A program made the translations under genes and the position numbers. A stretch of DNA of 64,000 nucleotides from Flavobacteriales bacterium (lineage in GTDB: Bacteria > Bacteroidota > Bacteroidia > Flavobacteriales_D > Sanyastnellaceae), in the NCBI GenBank assembly GCA_002862785.1, contig PKDZ01000037.1, forward strand, positions 1 through 64,000. Reading direction: 5' to 3'. Below are positions 57,425 to 64,000 of this stretch, piece after piece (position 1 is the stretch's first letter; every line of letters begins with the position of its first letter). The notes beneath the pieces are model-generated. The model saw only the letters and a list, made by a program, of their open reading frames with translations. It did no database searches and was not told the DNA's origin.

Positions 57425-58220
57425 CGTTGAGGTTCCACCCGTTCAGGGTGCCGATGGTGTGGTGGGCGGTGAGGTCGAATTGCACGGGAACGACGCTGGC
57501 GAACCCGCGTTTGAGCGCATGGATGTCGGTGTCCTCTCCCTTGTCCGGGTTGTGGAATTCACCGCGCATCCAGTAGTAGGGACTGCCGCCGGGCGTCTCC
57601 CGTTGGTCAAACGTATCCCGCCAATGGCCCATGGCCTGGCGGCAGATGCGGATGCCCTGGAGTTCATCGGGGCTGACTTTCGGAATGTTGACGTTCAGGC
57701 ACGTGCCTTGCGGCAATCCGTTGTCGAGGACGGCCTTGGCCATCGTCTTGGCCACGCCGATGGAGGCGGTGAAGTCGGCGTCCCACCGCTCGTCGAGCAG
57801 GGAGAACCCGATGGAGGGGATGCCGCACATGGCGCCTTCCACGGCGGCGGACATGGTGCCCGAGTAGATCACGTTGATGGAGGCGTTGCTGCCGTGGTTG
57901 ATTCCGCTCACGAGCAGGTCGGGCAGGTTGTCCTCACCAAAGACCTCGGCCACGGCGAGCTTGACGCAATCCACGGGGGTTCCCGAGCACGCGCGGGCTT
58001 CGCGGATGCCGCGGCCGAATTCGAACGGGTGGAGCCGGAGGATGCGGCTGAACGTGACGGCGTGGCCCATGCCGCTTTGGGGGCTGTCCGGCGCGACGAC
58101 ATACACGTCGCCGAATTCGGTCATCGCCTCGGCGAGGCCTTGGATGCCCTTGGCCGTGATGCCGTCGTCATTGGTGACGACAATGCGGGGGCGTTGGCCC
58201 GGGGAGTCGGAAGCGGTCAT
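57414..58220 (-). CDS. surE: 5'/3'-nucleotidase SurE
   Basis: IVVTNDDGITAKGIQGLAEAM, VVAPDSPQSGMGHAVT, VSGINHGSNAS. Confidence 0.97.
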   Translation of the reverse strand: MTASDSPGQRPRIVVTNDDGITAKGIQGLAEAMTEFGDVYVVAPDSPQSGMGHAVTFSRILRLHPFEFGRGIREARACSGTPVDCVKLAVAEVFGEDNLPDLLVSGINHGSNASINVIYSGTMSAAVEGAMCGIPSIGFSLLDERWDADFTASIGVAKTMAKAVLDNGLPQGTCLNVNIPKVSPDELQGIRICRQAMGHWRDTFDQRETPGGSPYYWMRGEFHNPDKGEDTDIHALKRGFASVVPVQFDLTAHHTIGTLNGWNLNDAG

Positions 58221-59677
58221 CCGTTCTGCGGGGTGCGGGCCAAAGCTTCCTGGAACCAGTTCCAATACTTGGCGGTCGACGACACGGACGCCCGTTCATC
58301 GGGGCTGTGGGCGCCGAGGATGGTGGGTCCGAAGCTGACCATGTCCAGCCCGGGGTAGCGGCTGCCGAGGATGCCGCACTCGAGTCCCGCATGGCAGGCG
58401 AGGACCAGCGGCTCTTCGTCGTGCAACTCTCGGTAGAGCTCGGTCATCATCTGGACGACTGCACTGTCGGGGTTGGGCGTCCAGCCGGGGTAGGCGCCCC
58501 CGCGGCTGGGGGTCAGGCCCGCCATCCGGAAGGGGGCTTCGATGCGACGCGCGAAGTCCATTTTTTCGGAGTCGACCGAGCTGCGGGTCAGACAATGGGC
58601 TTCCACCTGTCCGTCCTCGAGGAGGATGCGCGCCAGGTTGTTCGACGTTTGCACGAGGCCAGGGATGTCCGGACTCATCCGGTCGATGCCGTTCGGACAG
58701 GCGTCCAGGGCGGCCAGCAGCGAGGCGGCCTGCTCCTCCGGCACCACCTCGTCCGGGGCGCCCACCTCGTGGAAGTGGACGGCGAGGTCGGGGTCCGTGG
58801 TCCGGTATTCCGCTTGGATGGCATTGGTCAATTCGGTGAGATCCGCTGCCCAGTCCGACGCACTGCAGCTGGAGGACAGCGTCGCCGTGGCCTCCCGGGG
58901 AATCGCATTGCGCAGCCCTCCACCATCGAGGGCGGCGAGCTCGGTGTGAGGCTCCCGGGCACGCATCTCCTGAAGCACCCGAACCAGCAGCTTGTTGGCG
59001 TTGGCCAATCCTTTGTGGATGTCCATGCCGGAGTGACCACCGCTGCCCCCCTTGACCTCCACCACGACGCCGTGGTCCTCGGTTCCGGTGACGGGGGAAT
59101 AGGATCCGCGGAAAGAAAGGTCCACGCCGCCGGCACATCCGATGCCAATTTCGCGGTCATCCTCGGTGTCGAGGTTGAGCAGGATGTCGCCGCGCAGCCA
59201 CTCCTGCTGGAGCTCGAGCGCGCCCGTCATGCCGGTCTCCTCATCGATGGTGAAGAGGAACTCCAGCGGAGGGTGGGGAAGGTCGGTGGATTCCATCACG
59301 GCGAGCATGGTGGCCACACCGAGGCCATTGTCGGCGCCGAGCGTGGTGCCTTCGGCCTTGACCCAATCGCCCTCGACGACCATGCGGATGCCTTCGGTGT
59401 CGAAATCGAAGGCGGTGTCGTTGTTCTTCTGGTGGACCATGTCCACGTGGCTTTGAAGAATGACGGACTTGCGATTTTCCATGCCGGGCGTCGCGGGCTT
59501 GCGAACGAGCACATTGCCAACGGCATCTGATTCCACGTCGAGACCGGCCTCACGGGCCAGCCCGGTGATCCAGGCGCAGACGGCCTCTTCTTTCCCCGAC
59601 GCGCGGGGGATTTCATTCAAATCGGCGAAACGGCCCCAGAGGGTTCGGGGCTCCAATTGACGTACGGCTTCGGACAT
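58217..59677 (-). CDS. pepD: aminoacyl-histidine dipeptidase (M20 family, PepD)
   Basis: ILQSHVDMVHQKN, GTTLGADNGLGVATMLAVME, FTIDEETGMTGALEL, GGHSGMDIHKGLANANK. Confidence 0.97.
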   Translation of the reverse strand: MSEAVRQLEPRTLWGRFADLNEIPRASGKEEAVCAWITGLAREAGLDVESDAVGNVLVRKPATPGMENRKSVILQSHVDMVHQKNNDTAFDFDTEGIRMVVEGDWVKAEGTTLGADNGLGVATMLAVMESTDLPHPPLEFLFTIDEETGMTGALELQQEWLRGDILLNLDTEDDREIGIGCAGGVDLSFRGSYSPVTGTEDHGVVVEVKGGSGGHSGMDIHKGLANANKLLVRVLQEMRAREPHTELAALDGGGLRNAIPREATATLSSSCSASDWAADLTELTNAIQAEYRTTDPDLAVHFHEVGAPDEVVPEEQAASLLAALDACPNGIDRMSPDIPGLVQTSNNLARILLEDGQVEAHCLTRSSVDSEKMDFARRIEAPFRMAGLTPSRGGAYPGWTPNPDSAVVQMMTELYRELHDEEPLVLACHAGLECGILGSRYPGLDMVSFGPTILGAHSPDERASVSSTAKYWNWFQEALARTPQNG

Positions 59678-59714
59678 GGCTCGAAATTCGGCCAAAATCC
59701 CCGCCTCTCCACCG

Positions 59715-62700
59715 TCAAGGAGTGCAAACCGTACCGAAGCCGGCCAGAAGAATCAACAGGTCGGCGCTGGTCACGGCGCCATTGCCATCCACATCCTGTG
59801 AGCAGTCCACTGTGCAGCCGAATTCGCTGAGCAGGCCGAGCAGGTCTTCGATCGCGGTCAGACCATCTCCGTTGAGGTCGCTGGCGCAGGGGGCCAATTC
59901 GCTGCCGGACACGAAGCCGTCACAGTTCACATCGCCACCGAGCGGGGCGACCGGAGCGCCAGGATAGTAACTGGCGCTGCCGTCGTTGCAATCGCCGGTG
60001 TTGGTGACCCACCCGGGAGGCGGCACCCCGCAGAAGGGCTGTCCCGTGCCCACATCGGCGTCGCCATAGCCATCGCCGTCCGCGTCGGGCCATGCCAGGA
60101 TGGGGAAGAAGCAGCTTCCGTCGTCCTCCGTGGCGCCTGCGGTGAAGTTGCAGGCATCCGGATTGGTGCAGCCGGCGAATTCATCGCCGTCGCAAATCCC
60201 GTCGCCGTCGGCATCGCCACTAAGACAGTCGCCGGCGCAGTCGAGGCCCTCCTCGGCAAAGAAGCACGTCTCGTCATCACACAGGGCAAAGAGGTCGAAG
60301 TTGCAGGCGGCTGGATGGGTGCATCCCGTGGCCTGGAGGCAGGTGCCGTCGTCGAGCGTAGCGTCTAGGTCGTAGTTGCACGCGACGGGGTCGGTGCATC
60401 CGAAACAGGAGTAATCGCAGAATCCGGGGCCATCGGCTGCTGGATCGAAGTTGCAGGCCTGGGGCTCCCGACATCCGGGATGGGAAACTGGGGGCAGGCA
60501 GATCTCCTCGGTGAGGACACTGCTGAACTGCGGATTCACCTCGTGGACGAGGGTGTCGCTCCCGATGAGCAGGGTCCAGGAGGTGGCCCCGTCCGGGCAT
60601 TCTGCCCAGCCATCGGCGTTGGCATCCTGGATCTGGAAGTCCCGGCACCCTTCGTCGAGGCAGAGGGTCCAGGACTGGGGCCCCGGTCCAATCGCACCCG
60701 CTGAAATGGCGAGACCATCTGGCGCCAGGCTCCAGCTGACCTCGGGTGCATTGCACCCGGGCGCCATGGAAATGGTCAGAGGGTAGCAGGTGGGCTCGCA
60801 GGTGCCATCGTCGAAGAGGGCGTCGGCGTCGTAGTTGGAGGCATAGGGATCTTGACACCCCCCGGACGTCAAATCGTCCATGCAAAGGGTGTAGGTCCCC
60901 ACCACACCGGCCTCCGGAGAGACGAGGAATGGGGCGTCTGCTCCTGGGATAGAGAGGCTGAAGGCCAAGGGGGTGGCGCAATCGGCCATGAGCGGTTCGT
61001 ACCCGCTGAGTTGGTCCCGGTGGATTTCCAGGGTCAGACAGGCATTCGGGACACACAGGGTGTCGACCGTCAGGGTCTGTGGGGCGACCCATCCGGACCG
61101 GTGCAGGACCCGACCGAGGGCGTCGCGCAACACCCAGCCATGCTGGGAGGCGAAACAGTCCGATTCGAACGCCAGAATCAGCGGCGTGCCATTGTCGATG
61201 CCGTGCACTTCCACCGAGCGGGTGTTGTTGGCCGGTCGTTCATCGACGGCACCATTGACCCCGGTGAGGATCGCGGTGAACTGGGACCAGCCTGCCGGGA
61301 TGGGGAGGGGGGCGAGCTGAAGGTGGAGGCTGTCTCCCGGTTCGATCCAGCCATTCCAGACCGTATCAGCCGAAGCCCCGCCGAAGTGGCCGTATTGGAT
61401 CTGAAGCTGCTGGATGGGTTGCGTCCCGAGGTTGATGACAGGGAGGACCGGGTGGGATTCTGCGTCACAGATCGAGCCGCGCGGAGCGAAGATCCGTCCG
61501 AGGGCAGCGTCGACCGTCGGGGGATCGGGCAATTCCAGCGTGAAGATGCCCCGTCCATAGGTGGCGGCCGCGAGGCGACCCGACGGCGCATGGACCACGA
61601 GGTCGGACACGACCACATTGGGCAATCCTTCGGACAGGCGTTCCCATTCGCTTCCCGCGGCGGGATCCAAGCGGTAGACCCCCACATCCGTACCGACGTA
61701 ATGCAGGCCGGAGCCAGCCACGTTCGGGGCGATGCAGTTCACGGGGGCTTCGGGAAGCCCGTCGGACAGGTTGGTCCAATTGTCACCTCCATCGGTGCTT
61801 TCGAGGACCTTGGCGTCGTTGTTGTAATTGGAGAGGGTGATCCACAGGTGGTCGGCATCGGCGACATCCACTTCGATGTCCTGAATCCAGGAAAATCCGT
61901 TGGGTGTGTCGAGCAGGTCGAAGGTCTGCCCATCGGTGGAGCGGTACAGTCGGAATTCCTTGGCCACATACAGCCGGGACACATCACTGGGACACAGTCC
62001 CAAGGCGGTGGCGTCTCCATTGGGGATGTCCCCGAGGGCGGTCCAGTCCTCCCCGCGATTCGTGGATCGGTAGACGCGGTCCTTGGCGACGTAGACCCAG
62101 TCGGGGTTGAACCGGCTCACGGCCCAGGGGGTGAGCCAGGCGCCTTGTGAATCGATACCGCCACCGGCATTGCCGGCAATCTCGACGAAGGCATTGCCCC
62201 CATCCTCAGACCGGAACACCTGCCCGTAATAGAGGGAGGCGTAGACCACATCCTCGACTTCGCCGTGGAAGGCGCAGGCAAATCCATCGCCGCCGAGGAC
62301 GTGTTCCCATTGGCCGTCGTGCTTGAGGAAGGTCCCATTGTCCTGGGTGCCGGCGATGAAGCGATCCATGGCGAGCGGGTCCAAATCAATGCGGTAGGCT
62401 TGGGCTATGGCCAGGCCGGCGCTGTGGTCCTCCGCCTCGTCGGTCGCCGGATCGTAGGTGAAGGCCCCGCCGTCGTTGCCGATGACCAGTCGACCATCCT
62501 CGAGAAAGGCCATCCCGTGCTGGTCGGCATGCAGGTAGGGACGCTCACCGCCGGCATACCAATGACCCGCGCAGGACCAAGTCTCCCCAGCGTCGGAGGA
62601 GGTCCAGAGGTTGACGCCACCAGCGTACAGCTTGTCGGAATCAGTGGGGTCCACAGCGAGACAGAGGTCATACCAGGCCTGACCTCCGGCATCGGCCCCG

Positions 62701-63836
62701 TCGACGGTCCAGCCGAGCAGATTCGGGGCGCTGCCGTCGAGCACTTGGACATCCCAGCTGCCTCCACCGTCCAGACTGCGCCAGATACCGGCGAATCCCT
62801 GGTTGCTGACCTTGCCGGCCATGGCATAGACCACGGACGGATTGGAGGGGCTAAACGCCACGGCAATGCGGCTCAAGCCGTAGGTGTTGCCATCGAGATA
62901 TTGGGTGCTCCAGCTGCCACCGGCGTCGTGGCTTTCGGCGATGAGGTTGCCGAAGGAGCCGGCCAACAGGTGCTCCGGGTCCGAAGGGTCGATTTCGAGG
63001 CTGGCGATGTCTCCCGTCAAGGTCCGTGTCCAGCTCAACCCACCGTTCAGGCTTCGGTACACGCCGAGACTCGAGGCGGTCCACAGGGTGTCCGGATGGT
63101 CGGGATGGACGAGCATCCGCGTCTGGGTCCGTCCCATGTAGGGCGCCCAATCGAGGGCAGTGGCACTCCAGCTTTCGCCTCCATCTTCCGAAGTCCAGAC
63201 ACCGATGGACCGGGTGTCCCCGAAATCGCCGTCTCCTGTGGCGATCCAGAGGCGATCGGGGTCGGTGGGGTGGAACGCGATGTCCGTGACGCCGATCGAA
63301 GTCAATTGGCCATTGCCCATCGCCGTCCAGCTGTCTCCTCCATCCTCGGTGCGCCACAATCCTCCGGCGGGGGCGCAGGCCCACCACTCTTCGGGCACGC
63401 CAGGCCGGGGCACCACCCGGTTCAAGCGACCGCTGCCACCGAGGCCGGTGGGGCCAATGGGTCCCTCGTATTGCCATTCGGGATCGTTCAAGGAGCGGGC
63501 GGCCGATTCAGACTGGGCATCCAGCCGGGCTTCCTCGAGGGCGCGAAGGGTGCGGCCATTGGTCGGGCGCAGTCCATCGGCGTCAACCCGAGGCGCCATG
63601 AAGGTGAGCCAGCGCTGGAAGGGCTTCATTCCCTTGCCCCGCTCGACGTTGCCTTCCTCAGCCCAGGTCTCAAAAGCCTGACGGACGGAATCGATTGGAA
63701 TCTCCGGATTGCGCATGAGGCCACTCCAGTGCACGGCATCCTGGCCTGCCATTCCCGCGGAGCAGGAAAGCAGAATCAGGACCGCGAGGGTCCTGATCGG
63801 GGTGGGAAGCAATGCGCCTGATGCGGCGAGGGGCAT
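59715..63836 (-). CDS. large secreted protein: BNR/sortilin-like beta-propeller, GCTDPxACNYD repeats, MopE-like motif, dockerin-like C-terminus
   Basis: 1373 aa; SEDGGESW/SLDGGGSW repeats; five GC(T/Q/R)xPxAxN(Y/F) units; DADGDGYGD...GDCNDGSASYYPGA; DLNGDGLTAIEDLLGLL / DVDGNGAVTSADLLILL. Confidence 0.9.
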   Translation of the reverse strand: MPLAASGALLPTPIRTLAVLILLSCSAGMAGQDAVHWSGLMRNPEIPIDSVRQAFETWAEEGNVERGKGMKPFQRWLTFMAPRVDADGLRPTNGRTLRALEEARLDAQSESAARSLNDPEWQYEGPIGPTGLGGSGRLNRVVPRPGVPEEWWACAPAGGLWRTEDGGDSWTAMGNGQLTSIGVTDIAFHPTDPDRLWIATGDGDFGDTRSIGVWTSEDGGESWSATALDWAPYMGRTQTRMLVHPDHPDTLWTASSLGVYRSLNGGLSWTRTLTGDIASLEIDPSDPEHLLAGSFGNLIAESHDAGGSWSTQYLDGNTYGLSRIAVAFSPSNPSVVYAMAGKVSNQGFAGIWRSLDGGGSWDVQVLDGSAPNLLGWTVDGADAGGQAWYDLCLAVDPTDSDKLYAGGVNLWTSSDAGETWSCAGHWYAGGERPYLHADQHGMAFLEDGRLVIGNDGGAFTYDPATDEAEDHSAGLAIAQAYRIDLDPLAMDRFIAGTQDNGTFLKHDGQWEHVLGGDGFACAFHGEVEDVVYASLYYGQVFRSEDGGNAFVEIAGNAGGGIDSQGAWLTPWAVSRFNPDWVYVAKDRVYRSTNRGEDWTALGDIPNGDATALGLCPSDVSRLYVAKEFRLYRSTDGQTFDLLDTPNGFSWIQDIEVDVADADHLWITLSNYNNDAKVLESTDGGDNWTNLSDGLPEAPVNCIAPNVAGSGLHYVGTDVGVYRLDPAAGSEWERLSEGLPNVVVSDLVVHAPSGRLAAATYGRGIFTLELPDPPTVDAALGRIFAPRGSICDAESHPVLPVINLGTQPIQQLQIQYGHFGGASADTVWNGWIEPGDSLHLQLAPLPIPAGWSQFTAILTGVNGAVDERPANNTRSVEVHGIDNGTPLILAFESDCFASQHGWVLRDALGRVLHRSGWVAPQTLTVDTLCVPNACLTLEIHRDQLSGYEPLMADCATPLAFSLSIPGADAPFLVSPEAGVVGTYTLCMDDLTSGGCQDPYASNYDADALFDDGTCEPTCYPLTISMAPGCNAPEVSWSLAPDGLAISAGAIGPGPQSWTLCLDEGCRDFQIQDANADGWAECPDGATSWTLLIGSDTLVHEVNPQFSSVLTEEICLPPVSHPGCREPQACNFDPAADGPGFCDYSCFGCTDPVACNYDLDATLDDGTCLQATGCTHPAACNFDLFALCDDETCFFAEEGLDCAGDCLSGDADGDGICDGDEFAGCTNPDACNFTAGATEDDGSCFFPILAWPDADGDGYGDADVGTGQPFCGVPPPGWVTNTGDCNDGSASYYPGAPVAPLGGDVNCDGFVSGSELAPCASDLNGDGLTAIEDLLGLLSEFGCTVDCSQDVDGNGAVTSADLLILLAGFGTVCTP
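59718..59895 (-). other. dockerin-like duplicated Ca-binding-type C-terminal domain
   Basis: CASDLNGDGLTAIEDLLGLLSEFGCTVDCSQDVDGNGAVTSADLLILLAGFGTVCTP*. Confidence 0.75.
60110..60872 (-). repeat. five GCTDPxACNYDxxATxDDGTC-type protein repeat units (one separated from the others)
   Basis: GCQDPYASNYDADALFDDGTC; GCREPQACNFDPAADGPGFC; GCTDPVACNYDLDATLDDGTC; GCTHPAACNFDLFALCDDETC; GCTNPDACNFTAGATEDDGSC. Confidence 0.9.
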
Positions 63837-63868
63837 GTTTCAATCCAGTTGGTCCCCGGAAGGGGAGG

Positions 63869-64000
63869 TCAATTCGAACAGGGCAGACCGTAGGCTCCGA
63901 GCAGGAGCAGGAAGTCCGCCACGTCCACGCCGGGAACTCCGTTCAAATCGAACGTACAATCCACGGCGCATCCGAACTCGCCGAGGAGCAGGAGGATGTC
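63869..64000 (-). CDS. C-terminal fragment of a second protein with the same dockerin-like C-terminus (runs off the window)
   Basis: Manual translation of complement: DILLLLGEFGCAVDCTFDLNGVPGVDVADFLLLLGAYGLPCSN*; not in the ORF track. Confidence 0.8.
   Translation of the reverse strand, partial: DILLLLGEFGCAVDCTFDLNGVPGVDVADFLLLLGAYGLPCSN

Noticed and set aside
1-64000. CRISPR arrays, prophage, transposases, integrons, tRNA/rRNA genes
   Set aside because: No direct-repeat arrays, mobile-element proteins, or tRNA-like cloverleaf candidates recognised; intergenic space is minimal.

Overview
This is a gene-dense, GC-rich chromosomal window from a Bacteroidota genome, probably marine or aquatic Flavobacteriales-like. 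The lineage is inferred from T9SS C-terminal signatures, a gingipain-family C25 protease, DUF4249 proteins, a ferredoxin/acyl-CoA reductase pair, the surE-lpxB and nusB-DUF1573-yajC gene orders, and TAnnTTTG-type promoter boxes. I call about 58 CDSs. Housekeeping genes include acs, tsaD, ung, hisS, meaB, htpG, uvrA, nhaC, yajC, nusB, lpxB, surE and pepD. I saw no rRNA, tRNA, CRISPR array, prophage or transposon. The items most worth follow-up are: (1) a translationally coupled four-gene cluster at 25.6-31.6 kb, made of a LysM protein with an MltD-like domain that has lost its catalytic Glu, two SGNH hydrolases and an MBOAT acyltransferase, proposed as an envelope (peptidoglycan?) O-acetylation system; (2) a dockerin-like, Cys-bearing C-terminal domain shared by two adjacent secreted proteins at the right edge, one of them truncated and absent from the ORF track; (3) -7-like boxes only 4-7 nt upstream of many start codons, which predicts widespread leaderless or near-leaderless mRNAs and includes a divergent promoter sharing a single TA step; (4) a probable LytS-type pseudo-histidine-kinase next to meaB; (5) an AT-rich structured intergenic element at 33.3-33.55 kb. 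All calls come from reading the sequence; no database search was run.
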